A stretch of 24,429 nt of DNA from positions 1 through 24,429 of the forward strand of contig CALETH010000055.1 of assembly GCA_937920105.1 (NCBI GenBank). The letters run 5' to 3'. The notes under the pieces are model-generated. The model was given only the letters and a program-made list of their open reading frames with translations, searched no databases and had not been told where the DNA came from. Positions 1-7,905 of this stretch are shown here, piece after piece (the stretch's first letter is position 1; every line of letters starts with the position of its first letter). The DNA comes from an uncultured Bacteroidota bacterium (lineage in GTDB: Bacteria > Bacteroidota > Ignavibacteria > UBA10030 > UBA8401). The position numbers and the translations under genes are program-made.

Positions 1-20
1 ATTCTTGGTCATTGACTTAC

Positions 21-39
21 AAGTTATTTTATATAACTT
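21..39. repeat. Short inverted repeat in the leading non-coding region
   Basis: The arms AAGTTAT and ATAACTT match perfectly around a 5-base TTTAT loop. The element sits about 200 bases upstream of ybaB in gene-free DNA. It could be the end of a transcript entering the window or an operator. The stem is AT-only apart from one pair, so it is weak as a terminator. Nothing else in bases 1-240 looks coding. Confidence 0.25.
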
Positions 40-142
40 ATCTAGTCAAGCCCCATTTTTTATTATAACTATAAGAGAGTACTTAAAAATCAATAATCAT
101 TCAGAAGAACGAAGAATCTTGTTTTTTTTATATTTTGATGTT

Positions 143-170
143 GAGATTTCTCGCTTCGCTTGAAGTAACA
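143..170. repeat. Possible degenerate dispersed repeat
   Basis: The stretch GAGATTTCTCGCTTCGCTTG followed by AAGTAACA contains a small CTTC-GCTT-GAAG hairpin. It ends in a motif resembling the ATGACA flank of the REP-like copies elsewhere in this window. It reads like a worn intergenic repeat upstream of ybaB. Only one copy is present here, so membership of a family is inference. Confidence 0.25.
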
Positions 171-240
171 ATTTTTCAGTACTCTATAAAATAATTTCAA
201 TATTTTTTCATGTTTTCTTATTTATAGTAAGGATAGTCTT

Positions 241-579
241 ATGAAAGGTCTTGGTGATATGCAAGAAATGTTCAAGAAAGTACAAAAGATGCAAGAAACA
301 ATGCAGCAAGTACAAGCAGAACTTGAACACAAAACAGTAACAGCAGAATCCGGTGGCGGCATGATAAAAGTAACTGCAAACGGAAAGCAAAAAATCTTAA
401 AAATCAATATAGAAAAAGAAGTCATCAATCCTGAAGAAAGCGAAATGTTAGAAGATTTACTGGTGGCAGGAATAAACAAAGCACTTGAAGAATCCAGCAA
501 ACTTGCACAAAAAGAAATCTCTTCAGCAACCAGCGGAATGTTACCAAACATTCCCGGATTAAATATTCCAGGAATGTAA
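241..579 (+). CDS. ybaB: YbaB/EbfC family nucleoid-associated protein
   Basis: A 112-residue protein of the normal length for the YbaB/EbfC family of small dimeric DNA-binding proteins. Residues 5-30 form a Met/Gln-rich helix (MQEMFKKVQKMQETMQQVQ), followed by the family core with the GGGMIKVTANG strand and a long second helix. The C-terminus is rich in Pro, Gly and Met. The ATG is supported by an AAGGA site about 8 bases upstream. The stop codon directly abuts the recR start, which is the classic ybaB-recR arrangement and implies one transcript and translational coupling. The family is thought to help chromosome organisation or recombination repair. Confidence 0.95.
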   Translation: MKGLGDMQEMFKKVQKMQETMQQVQAELEHKTVTAESGGGMIKVTANGKQKILKINIEKEVINPEESEMLEDLLVAGINKALEESSKLAQKEISSATSGMLPNIPGLNIPGM

Positions 580-1176
580 ATGCTTTACACATCAGAATCA
601 TTAGCACAACTCATAGAGCAGTTTTCACAACTCCCAAGCATCGGAAGAAAAACAGCACAACGTTTGGCACTCCATATTTTGAAAATGCCTCGTGAAGAAG
701 TGCAAAAATTTTCCGAAGCACTTATCAATGTAAAAGAAAAAATTCTTTACTGTTCTGTATGTGCAAATATTACTGAAAGCAGTCCCTGCCCAATTTGTTC
801 AAATCCACAACGTAACAGAAAAATTATCTGTGTTGTCGAAGAGCCAAGCGACGTTCTTGCAGTAGAAAAAACCCACGAGTTTAAGGGCTTGTATCATGTA
901 TTGGGAGGCGCACTTTCTCCTTTAGATGGTATTGGACCAGAAGAATTAAAAGTAAAAGAATTATTAACAAGAATTGAAGATTCTACCGAAGAAATTATTT
1001 TAGCAATGAATCCCAATGTAGAAGGTGAAACCACAACACTCTATCTTAGTCGTTTATTAAAACCATTCAATCTTAAAATTAGCCGCATCGCACGAGGGTT
1101 GCCCATTGGAAGTAATTTAGAATTTGCCGATGAAGCCACACTTGCTCGTGCATTGGAAGGAAGAACAATATTATAA
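580..1176 (+). CDS. recR: Recombination mediator protein RecR
   Basis: This 198-residue protein has the standard RecR length and domain order. An N-terminal helix-hairpin-helix region (LPSIGRKTAQRLALHIL) is followed by a C4 zinc motif (CSVC...CPIC, residues about 58-73). Next come a Toprim domain (VVEEPSDVLAVE, then GALSPLDGIGP) and a C-terminal ARGLPIGSNLEFADEATLARAL segment. RecR works with RecO, and RecF where present, to load RecA on SSB-coated gaps. It starts immediately after the ybaB stop with no spacer. The toxin-antitoxin genes follow after 56 bases. Confidence 0.98.
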   Translation: MLYTSESLAQLIEQFSQLPSIGRKTAQRLALHILKMPREEVQKFSEALINVKEKILYCSVCANITESSPCPICSNPQRNRKIICVVEEPSDVLAVEKTHEFKGLYHVLGGALSPLDGIGPEELKVKELLTRIEDSTEEIILAMNPNVEGETTTLYLSRLLKPFNLKISRIARGLPIGSNLEFADEATLARALEGRTIL

Positions 1177-1232
1177 ATTCTACACCTTGCAATATGTCAA
1201 CGTTCTTAGTATTTTAGAAAAACAAAAAAATT

Positions 1233-1451
1233 ATGAATACCATACAAGTACCAATACAAGAATACGAAAAATTAAAAGAAGAATTATCACTGTTAAAAAA
1301 TTCCGAACTCTTAAAAAAAGTTAATCGTTTAATAGATTTGTTATATGAAGAAAAATATGGATTGTTTCTTCATGACTACACAGAAGATTTAACAGAATCC
1401 TCCATTCAAACTTTTTGGGATAACACTACTAATAAATGGAATGATGTATAA
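1233..1451 (+). CDS. Probable antitoxin of a MazEF-type pair
   Basis: A 72-residue acidic protein. Its N-terminal half is a Leu/Lys/Glu-rich helix (EYEKLKEELSLLKNSELLKKVNRLIDLL). Its C-terminal half is acidic and probably disordered (DYTEDLTESSIQTFWDNTTNKWNDV), the kind of tail antitoxins use to wrap MazF toxins. I do not recognise the DNA-binding fold, so the call rests mainly on position: the gene overlaps the start of the MazF-like gene by 11 bases, typical of antitoxin-first modules. No clear ribosome binding site is visible. Confidence 0.65.
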   Translation: MNTIQVPIQEYEKLKEELSLLKNSELLKKVNRLIDLLYEEKYGLFLHDYTEDLTESSIQTFWDNTTNKWNDV

Positions 1452-1794
1452 ACAACGAGAAATAGTTTTAGTTCCTTTTCCGTATTCCGACCTCACTGCT
1501 ACAAAAAAACGCCCCGTTCTTATTATCTCCAACGATACTTATAATGATACGTATGAGGATGTCATTGTTTGCATTATCACCAGTAGTGTTTTTATGGATA
1601 ATTATTCTTTATTACTCACTAACGAAAATTTAGAAATAGGAATACTACCAGAAAAATCTCTCGTTAAAGTTCACAAACTTTTTACCATCCATAAAGAAAA
1701 AATCATCAAAAAATTTAGCATAGTTAACAAAGAATATTTTCATAAAGTCGCATCACTGCTTCACCAACTCACATCATCTTCACCAGCAATATGA
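1441..1794 (+). CDS. MazF/PemK-family toxin (mRNA interferase)
   Basis: A 117-residue protein with the diagnostic PemK/MazF N-terminus: REIVLVPFPYSDLTATKKRPVLIIS (residues 6-30) gives the conserved Pro-Phe-Pro-[FY] strand and the K-[RK]-P-[AV]-L strand. A later GILPEKSLVKVHKLFTI segment matches the second conserved block. Family members are sequence-specific endoribonucleases held in check by a cognate antitoxin. The gene overlaps the antitoxin by 11 bases and overlaps the start of ftsX through a shared ATGA, so it appears co-translated with an essential-type division gene. Being in this position is unusual for a mobile toxin module. Confidence 0.88.
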   Translation: MMYKQREIVLVPFPYSDLTATKKRPVLIISNDTYNDTYEDVIVCIITSSVFMDNYSLLLTNENLEIGILPEKSLVKVHKLFTIHKEKIIKKFSIVNKEYFHKVASLLHQLTSSSPAI

Positions 1795-2672
1795 ATATCT
1801 TTTACACACTCAAAGAAGGAATTTCTGGATTTAATCGCGCACGGCTTTCCGCACTTGTTTCAACATCTACAATCACTGTTGCACTTATATTATTGGGCGG
1901 ATTTTCAATTTTATATTTGAATACTAATGAAATTGTGCAATCATTTCGAGACCGCGTAGAAATGGAAGCGTTTTTAGATAAACCCTTAAGCGATACCACT
2001 ATAGTTTCCATTCAAAAACAACTTGCTTCTTTACAAGGAATTCACAGCACGGTATTTATTTCTAAAGAACAAGCAACTAAAATTTTTAAAGAAGAATTTG
2101 GTGAAGATATTTATTCCGTATTAGAATTTAATCCGCTGCCACCATCATTCAAAATATATTTGCAACCAAATTATCGAAATGCCGATAGTGCACAAACAAT
2201 TTATACCTCACTCAAAAGTATTTCGGGCATTGATGACATCATCTACCGAAAAACATTATTAGAACTTCTCGATAAACGCTCACGATTGTTTATTATTATT
2301 AGTATAACTATTGGAATTATTCTTACATTCACAGCAATATTTCTCATCTTCAATACTATACGTCTTACCATTTACGCAAAACGGAACATCATTACTATTA
2401 TGAAATTAGTGGGAGCAACACGAATGTTTATTCGTCTTCCCTTTTTAATAGAAGGAATGTTGCAGGGAATTTTGGGAGGAATTTTTGCTTCCGGAATAAT
2501 TTACCTTGTTACCTACTATGCCTCTCAATATTTGGGAGATGAATTAGCAGAATTAGTAAAAGCACCTTTTGCTCTTTACATTGGACTTACCATTACCGGA
2601 ATTTTTTTAGGATTTATTGGCAGTGCATTTTCTGTGCGAAAATTTATTTCTGAAAAAATAGTAAATCAGTAA
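1791..2672 (+). CDS. ftsX: Cell division ABC-transporter-like permease FtsX
   Basis: A 293-residue protein with the FtsX layout. A short cytoplasmic N-terminus (MNIFYTLKEGISGFNRARLSALVSTSTI) precedes TM1 at about 24-45. A periplasmic domain at about 46-165 includes VEMEAFLDKPLS and ISGIDDIIYRKTLLE. Three further TM segments follow, with the cytoplasmic loop KLVGATRMFIRLPFLIEGMLQG at about 205-226 that marks the FtsX/MacB permease superfamily. FtsX pairs with the ATPase FtsE to control cell-wall amidases at the septum. No ftsE lies in the window. The start codon shares ATGA with the toxin stop, so ftsX translation is probably coupled to the toxin gene. Confidence 0.95.
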   Translation: MNIFYTLKEGISGFNRARLSALVSTSTITVALILLGGFSILYLNTNEIVQSFRDRVEMEAFLDKPLSDTTIVSIQKQLASLQGIHSTVFISKEQATKIFKEEFGEDIYSVLEFNPLPPSFKIYLQPNYRNADSAQTIYTSLKSISGIDDIIYRKTLLELLDKRSRLFIIISITIGIILTFTAIFLIFNTIRLTIYAKRNIITIMKLVGATRMFIRLPFLIEGMLQGILGGIFASGIIYLVTYYASQYLGDELAELVKAPFALYIGLTITGIFLGFIGSAFSVRKFISEKIVNQ

Positions 2673-2691
2673 ATTATATAATAATTCATTT

Positions 2692-3471
2692 ATGAATGAT
2701 GAAAAAAGGTTAATAGCTCACATAGCTTTTGCTGATATAATAGAAAAATTAAAACATTCAAACTTTAACTTAAATAAAAATTTCATTGATTATGTTTTTT
2801 GGTCTTTAGATTATTATTCTCCATTAAATTATATTGAACAATCTTATAATTTTTCAAAAGAAATAGATGAATACATTTCACCACCACTTTCACATACCCT
2901 TATTGATGAAAATACTGAATGGGAATCCGTTTTTTATCCCGATATAAATTACATAACATATTTTGGAGATGTTACAATTGAAGGTAATCTTCGGATTGGG
3001 TATAACAATAGAATATTTATCACTGGAAATTTAACTGTTAAAGGAGTTCTAGAGATTTCACAAGATAGTTGTTTATTTGTAGGAGGCACTCTTTCCGCAA
3101 CTGGTATAAAACTTGATTCAACTTTTGATACTATTGGTAACATATTATATAATATATATTTAGTTGCTGAAAAAATAATTGCTTCTGAAATCTTTTATGC
3201 AGGTTCTCAAATTTATACTAGTGAAGTCAATAGCAAACTTATTATACTTAACGGTAAAGAAACCTCTTTGGATATAGTTTATCCTTTTAAGGATGAATCC
3301 AATAAAAAAGAATATATCCATCTAAATGCAAAATGGATTTATTTAGCAAGTGATGTCGAAAAAATCAAATCATTACTAAATCCAGAAATTTTTGGTGACT
3401 TTACTGATTTAACAAATATTATTGATGAATATATTCTCTATCTTAGAACAAATAGATACAATGCTTTATAA
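2692..3471 (+). CDS. Unknown protein with a beta-helix-like repeat region
   Basis: This 259-residue protein is not recognised as a named family. The middle (about residues 85-150) shows repeating short hydrophobic strands separated by Gly/Asn turns (FGDVTIEGNLRIGYNNRIFITGNLTVKGVLEI, then SCLFVGGTLSATGI). That pattern resembles a right-handed beta-helix or bactofilin-like fold. No signal peptide or membrane segment is visible, so a cytoplasmic location is likely. It lies 19 bases after ftsX and 52 bases before the likely glycosylase start. It is richer in Asn and Tyr than its neighbours and may be a later insertion. A relation to cytoskeletal bactofilins is inference only. Confidence 0.8.
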   Translation: MNDEKRLIAHIAFADIIEKLKHSNFNLNKNFIDYVFWSLDYYSPLNYIEQSYNFSKEIDEYISPPLSHTLIDENTEWESVFYPDINYITYFGDVTIEGNLRIGYNNRIFITGNLTVKGVLEISQDSCLFVGGTLSATGIKLDSTFDTIGNILYNIYLVAEKIIASEIFYAGSQIYTSEVNSKLIILNGKETSLDIVYPFKDESNKKEYIHLNAKWIYLASDVEKIKSLLNPEIFGDFTDLTNIIDEYILYLRTNRYNAL

Positions 3472-3523
3472 AGAATATAATTTGTTGCACCTGATTATAT
3501 TTGGAAATCTTAAAAATATCTGT

Positions 3524-4138
3524 ATGAGTTTTATCTTTCCTCCTTCACTCCAAAAACTCCCACGAACCTTTTATACAAATCCAGTTCTTACTGTTGCAAA
3601 AAATCTTCTTGGAAAATTTATTGTTAAAAATGATACAAATACAATTTTATTAGGAAAAATTGTTGAAGTAGAGGCATATCGCGAAGATGACCCTGCATCA
3701 CATTCTTACAAGAAAAGAAAAACAGAACGCAATAGTGTAATGTTTGAAGAAGGCGGGCATCTGTATGTGTATTTTACGTACGGAATGCACTTTTGTGCAA
3801 ATATTGTAACGGGAAGAAAACATATTGGAGAAGCCGTACTCATCCGAGCAGTAGAACCAATAGAAGGAATTGATGTGATGAGAAAAAATAGAAAATTTTC
3901 AAACAATCATACAGATATAAAAAATCTCACCAATGGACCTGCAAAATTTTGCTATGGCTTTGGAATAACAAAAAAATATAATGGAATAGATTTATTCAGT
4001 GATTCATTTTTTATTGCAGAAGAACAATCTCAAACACAAAAATTTAAAATCATTTCTAGCACTCGTATTGGAATAAAAAAGGGCACAGAAAAGAAATGGA
4101 GATTTTTTATTGAAGGAAATGAGTTTGTTTCACGATAA
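3524..4138 (+). CDS. mpg: 3-methyladenine DNA glycosylase (AAG/MPG family)
   Basis: A 204-residue monofunctional alkyladenine DNA glycosylase of usual bacterial length. Visible family motifs are LARxLLGK-like VAKNLLGKFIV, IVEVEAY with the catalytic Glu at about residue 51, and HLYVYFTYGMHFCANIV for the flipped-base pocket. Also present are EAVLIRAVEPIEG and LTNGPAKFC. The protein excises 3-methyladenine and related lesions by hydrolysis to leave an abasic site. I place the start at ATG 3524 (MSFIFPPSLQKLPRTFY). An in-frame upstream start at 3422 would add 34 residues overlapping the previous gene that do not resemble the family. The gene ends two bases before a convergent minus-strand gene. 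Confidence 0.93.
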   Translation: MSFIFPPSLQKLPRTFYTNPVLTVAKNLLGKFIVKNDTNTILLGKIVEVEAYREDDPASHSYKKRKTERNSVMFEEGGHLYVYFTYGMHFCANIVTGRKHIGEAVLIRAVEPIEGIDVMRKNRKFSNNHTDIKNLTNGPAKFCYGFGITKKYNGIDLFSDSFFIAEEQSQTQKFKIISSTRIGIKKGTEKKWRFFIEGNEFVSR

Positions 4139-4140
4139 TA

Positions 4141-4752
4141 TTATTGGCGAAACACAATTGCCGAAGAAATTCCTAAAGAAATGGTGTGAAATTTTTCTTG
4201 AGAAAAATCTGTATTGTAACGATAGGTGATGCCAAATGTGTGAAGTGGAAAAAATCCTAAAAAAGGAATTTGTGGGGTCATTAACCAAAGAGAACCACCA
4301 ACAGAAAATGTTGATGAAGAAAAATTGGTATTAATACCGACTGATGGACTCATCCCAAAAAGAAAGAGTTTTCTTTTATCAATAAAATCAAAATGAATAT
4401 CGTGATGAAATTCTGCACGCCAAAAATCCGGTTCGCTTTTTTGAAAAAAATGAACATATCCAAATTGCAAACGCATATCAGAAAAAATTCCACTTTGTAT
4501 TCTTCTCCCTAATCCAATTCCCGTTTGAAATTCTAAAAAATTTTTTGTCCCACCCTCTTCTATTTTCACTCCAAAACTTGGCGGAATAATACTTATTGCA
4601 ATAGTTCCTAATAATAAAGGAATTGTTACAATAGAAATTGTGCTGGATACAATATCGTTCGTTGGTGTTTCAGTGGAAGAATATTGTGTGCTATCGTTTT
4701 GAGCGAAAAGAAAAAATGGAAGGGTAAAAAGAAGGGTTATTTTTTTGAACAT
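4141..4752 (-). CDS. Putative outer-membrane beta-barrel-like protein
   Basis: A 203-residue protein with an N-terminal signal peptide (MFKKITLLFTLPFFLFAQ, cleavage probably after the FA of FAQ). A Ser/Thr-rich linker follows. From about residue 65 there are alternating amphipathic strands with many aromatic residues and short turns (FQTGIGLGRR, MRLQFGYVHFF, FGITYRYNTDF, ISLGISSAIVF). The last residues FRQ are compatible with an outer-membrane insertion signal. The specific function is unknown. It follows uvrA, with a REP-like palindrome between. Its stop lies two bases from the convergent glycosylase stop with no obvious terminator between them. Confidence 0.75.
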   Translation of the reverse strand: MFKKITLLFTLPFFLFAQNDSTQYSSTETPTNDIVSSTISIVTIPLLLGTIAISIIPPSFGVKIEEGGTKNFLEFQTGIGLGRRIQSGIFSDMRLQFGYVHFFQKSEPDFWRAEFHHDIHFDFIDKRKLFLFGMSPSVGINTNFSSSTFSVGGSLWLMTPQIPFLGFFPLHTFGITYRYNTDFSQEKFHTISLGISSAIVFRQ

Positions 4753-4766
4753 AATTTTTATTTTTT

Positions 4767-4794
4767 CTGGATTCCTGCTTTCGCAGGAATGACA
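4767..4794. repeat. REP-like palindrome, copy 1
   Basis: The stem ATTCCTGC/GCAGGAAT closes perfectly on a TTTC tetraloop, flanked by CTGG on the left and GACA on the right. It lies in the 50-base gap between uvrA and the outer-membrane-like gene. It shares the flanks CTGGAT and ATGACA with the other copies of this family in the window, while the stem sequence differs. Confidence 0.85.
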
Positions 4795-4802
4795 AAATTT
4801 TC

Positions 4803-7667
4803 TTATCTCCTACTTTCTAATTCTTTTTTCAAATATTTTCCTGTGTAAGATTTTTTTTCTTCGCAGATTTTTTCTGGTGTACCTTCAGCAATAATATTTC
4901 CACCATCTTTTCCTCCTTCTGGACCTAAATCAATAACCCAATCTGCAGTTTTAATCACATCTAAATTATGTTCAATCACTAAAACGGTGTTTCCTTTTTC
5001 CACAAGTTTATTGAGAACACTTAATAACATTTTTACATCATCAAAATGCAAACCAGTTGTTGGTTCATCTAAAATGTAGAGCGTGTTTCCTGTTCCCACT
5101 TTGGAAAGTTCTGTTGAAAGTTTTACGCGTTGTGCTTCTCCTCCGGAAAGCGTTGTGGCTTGCTGTCCCAAACGAATATAGCCCAATCCAACATCATACA
5201 ATGTTTGGAGTTTTCGTTGAAGTGTAGGGATTTCACTAAAAAAATTCACAGATTCTTCCACGGTCATATTCAAAATATCTGCAATGGATTTTTCTTTATA
5301 GTGAACTTCTAATGTTTCGCGATTGTATCGTTTTCCTCTACACACATCACACAATACATACACATCGGGAAGAAAATTCATTTCTATTTTTTTTACTCCA
5401 TCACCCTCGCAATGTTCGCAACGTCCACCTTGTACATTAAAACTAAAACGCCCGGCTTTGTAACCACGCAATTGTGATTCCGGAAGTTGTGTAAATAAAT
5501 CACGAATAATCGTAAATGTTCCTGTGTATGTTGCGGGATTAGAACGTGGTGTTCTTCCGATTGGAGATTGGTCTATATCAACAACTTTATCAATATGTTC
5601 TATTCCATCAAATGATTGGTACGAAAGAATTGGAATTTTTGTTTTGTAAAATTTTTGTGAAAGCAATGGATAAAGTGTTTCGTTGATAAGTGTAGATTTC
5701 CCTGAACCGCTGACTCCACTAACACAAATAAATTTTCCCAACGGAAGTTTGAGTGTTACATTTTTAAGATTGTTACCGGTTGCCCCTTTGAGTGTGAGAA
5801 ATTTTCCGTTTCCTTCTCGTCGTGATTCTGGTATTTCAATGATTTTTTTTCCGGCAAGATAATGTATGGTAGAAGAGTGTTGATTTTTTTTCTGTGTTAT
5901 AAATTTGGGACTGCATAATTCTTTGGGAGTTCCGCTGGCAACAATATTTCCGCCATGTTCGCCTGCACCGGGTCCGATATCAATAATAAAATCGGATTGT
6001 TCCATCATCTCTTTATCGTGTTCTACTACAACAACAGTGTTTCCTAAATTTCGCAAATTTTTTAATGATGTGATGAGTTTATCGTTATCTCGTTGATGAA
6101 GTCCGATGCTTGGTTCATCTAAAATATACAACACGCCAACAAGTTGCGAACCGATTTGTGTTGCTAAACGAATACGTTGTGCTTCTCCGCCGGAAAGTGT
6201 TCTCGCAGAACGGTCAAGCGAAAGATATCCCAATCCCACATCTACCATAAAACCAAGTCGTTGATGAATTTCTTTCAAAATCGGACGAGCGATTTCCATT
6301 TGCCTTTGAGAAAATGTGAACGTTTTGAACAATATTTGTGCATCACTTAACGAAAGTTGAACAATATCTGCAATGTTGTATAATTTTTCGGTAGAATTAT
6401 TTTCTATTTTTATAAATAAACTTTCTTTTTTTAATCTTCCGCCATTACATTGTTCACACTTCATCGTACTCATAAAACTTTCTACCCATTCACGAATTTT
6501 TGGAGATGATGTTTCGGAATAATATTTTTGCAACATTCCCATCACACCATCAAAACGATGTTTGTAGATAACTGTTTTTCCGCGAATGTCATATTCTATT
6601 TCTATTTTTTCTTTTCCTGTTCCGTAGAGTAATTCTTGGCGTGCTTCTTTCGTGAAAGAAGAAATTGGAGAATTAAAATCCAAACGGTGTCGTTTTAGTA
6701 CACCTTTTACTTGACTGAAAAACCATGTTTGCCGCGGTTTGCCAAGTGGTGAAATTCCCTCTTGTTGAATAGTAAGTTTTTCATCGGGAATAATGAGAGA
6801 CATATCAAATTCTTTTTTTTCTCCCAACCCTTCACATGATGGACACGCTCCATAGAGTGTATTGAAAGAAAATGAATTTGGTGCGGCTTCTTCATAACTG
6901 GTTCCGCAATTCGGACAAGAATATTGTTTGCTGAACAGCGTATCGTTTTTCCCATCATTGACAATTAATACACCTTCACCAAATTGCAATGCAATTTCTA
7001 CAGAATCGGCAATGCGAGAACGTATATCTTTTTTAAGAATAATTCGGTCAACAACAATTTCAATATTGTGGATTTTGTAACGGTCAAGTTTCATTCCTTT
7101 GGTGATTTCTTTTATTTCACCATCTACACGAACTCGCAAAAAACCATCTTTGACAATTTTTTCAAACAGTTCTCGGTAATGCCCTTTTCTTCCTTTTATA
7201 ATAGGAGCAAGTATGTAGAGTTTTGTTCCTGTGGGCATTTTCATGATTGCATCAATAATTTGGTCCACACTTTGTTTTTGAACTTTGGTGTGACAGTTGA
7301 TGCAATATTGTGTTCCTACTCTTGCAAAGAGAAGTCGGAGAAAATCATAAATTTCTGTTACAGTGCCAACGGTTGAGCGCGGACTTCCACTGACGGTTTT
7401 TTGTTCAATGGAAATTGCCGGACTGAGTCCTTCAATATAATCTACATCAGGACGTTCCATCAATCCCAAAAATTGACGTGCGTACGCAGAAAGTGTTTCT
7501 ACATAACGACGTTGTCCTTCTGCATAAATGGTGTCAAAAGCGAGACTGGATTTTCCTGAACCGGAAAGTCCTGTAATAACAACAAGTTTATCGCGTGGGA
7601 TTTCTATATCAATATTTTTGAGATTGTGTTCGCGGGCACCTTTGATGATGAGAGAGTTATTTTCCAT
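4803..7667 (-). CDS. uvrA: Excinuclease ABC subunit A
   Basis: UvrA is the DNA damage sensor of nucleotide excision repair, acting as a dimer that loads UvrB. The 954-residue protein has two ABC modules. The first Walker A is GLSGSGKSS (residues 33-41), with a zinc motif beginning CPNCGTSYEEAAPNSFSF and ending CPSCEG. Next come an LSGGEAQR signature and ILDEPSIGLH. The second module has Walker A GVSGSGKST, the zinc finger CEHCEGDGVKKI...CDVC, a second LSGGEAQR and LDEPTTGLH. I chose ATG 7667 (MENNSLIIKGAREHNLKN) because UvrA proteins begin with this motif. The in-frame extension to 7712 runs into a palindromic repeat. It appears complete. Confidence 0.98.
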   Translation of the reverse strand: MENNSLIIKGAREHNLKNIDIEIPRDKLVVITGLSGSGKSSLAFDTIYAEGQRRYVETLSAYARQFLGLMERPDVDYIEGLSPAISIEQKTVSGSPRSTVGTVTEIYDFLRLLFARVGTQYCINCHTKVQKQSVDQIIDAIMKMPTGTKLYILAPIIKGRKGHYRELFEKIVKDGFLRVRVDGEIKEITKGMKLDRYKIHNIEIVVDRIILKKDIRSRIADSVEIALQFGEGVLIVNDGKNDTLFSKQYSCPNCGTSYEEAAPNSFSFNTLYGACPSCEGLGEKKEFDMSLIIPDEKLTIQQEGISPLGKPRQTWFFSQVKGVLKRHRLDFNSPISSFTKEARQELLYGTGKEKIEIEYDIRGKTVIYKHRFDGVMGMLQKYYSETSSPKIREWVESFMSTMKCEQCNGGRLKKESLFIKIENNSTEKLYNIADIVQLSLSDAQILFKTFTFSQRQMEIARPILKEIHQRLGFMVDVGLGYLSLDRSARTLSGGEAQRIRLATQIGSQLVGVLYILDEPSIGLHQRDNDKLITSLKNLRNLGNTVVVVEHDKEMMEQSDFIIDIGPGAGEHGGNIVASGTPKELCSPKFITQKKNQHSSTIHYLAGKKIIEIPESRREGNGKFLTLKGATGNNLKNVTLKLPLGKFICVSGVSGSGKSTLINETLYPLLSQKFYKTKIPILSYQSFDGIEHIDKVVDIDQSPIGRTPRSNPATYTGTFTIIRDLFTQLPESQLRGYKAGRFSFNVQGGRCEHCEGDGVKKIEMNFLPDVYVLCDVCRGKRYNRETLEVHYKEKSIADILNMTVEESVNFFSEIPTLQRKLQTLYDVGLGYIRLGQQATTLSGGEAQRVKLSTELSKVGTGNTLYILDEPTTGLHFDDVKMLLSVLNKLVEKGNTVLVIEHNLDVIKTADWVIDLGPEGGKDGGNIIAEGTPEKICEEKKSYTGKYLKKELESRR

Positions 7668-7685
7668 AAAAAAAATTAGAATTCT

Positions 7686-7757
7686 CCCCTCATAGGAGGG
7701 GCTGGTGGTCATGAACTTAAAAATATGACCACCCTTTAATTCACTCCTAAATAGGAG
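7686..7757. repeat. Compound triple-hairpin palindromic element
   Basis: Three stem-loops stand in series just upstream of uvrA. They are CCCCTC/GAGGGG around ATAG (7686-7701), GGTGGTCAT/ATGACCACC (7704-7733) and CTCCT/AGGAG around AAAT (7744-7757). The outer two hairpins are themselves roughly inverted copies of each other, so the whole block resembles a miniature inverted-repeat element. It lies in the uvrA leader and could affect its mRNA. It is the GC-rich island of an otherwise AT-rich spacer. Confidence 0.7.
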
Positions 7758-7837
7758 GGAAAAAACTAATTAAGATAGCGAGAACTTTTGAGGAAAAAAA
7801 GTATGAGGAGTTTTTTGCGAGTTAGAGAGTGGTTATC

Positions 7838-7884
7838 GTATGAAAAATAGAATTGGGTGTCATAGATTTTATGAACACCCAATT
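7838..7884 (-). terminator. Likely intrinsic terminator of the bacteriocin-like operon
   Basis: On the minus strand a perfect 10-bp stem (AATTGGGTGT/ACACCCAATT) is extended by TCAT/ATGA pairing after a one-base bulge. It is followed by CTATTTTTC. It begins 21 bases after the stop of the 56-residue peptide gene, so it marks the end of that transcript. The plus-strand side has no T-run, which fits one-way termination. Confidence 0.75.
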
Positions 7885-7905
7885 ATTATGGATTTCGATT
7901 ATTAT

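Noticed and set aside
6984..7376. 130-codon open frame on the plus strand inside uvrA
   Set aside because: It is antisense to well-conserved UvrA sequence, rich in Phe, Asn and Cys as expected from antisense AT-rich DNA, with no recognisable motif.
7668..7712. In-frame extension of UvrA
   Set aside because: The added 15 residues come from a palindromic repeat and are absent from the UvrA pattern.
7803..7850. 15-codon plus-strand ATG frame after the triple hairpin
   Set aside because: It is very short, has no convincing ribosome binding site, runs opposite to all neighbouring genes and overlaps the terminator region.
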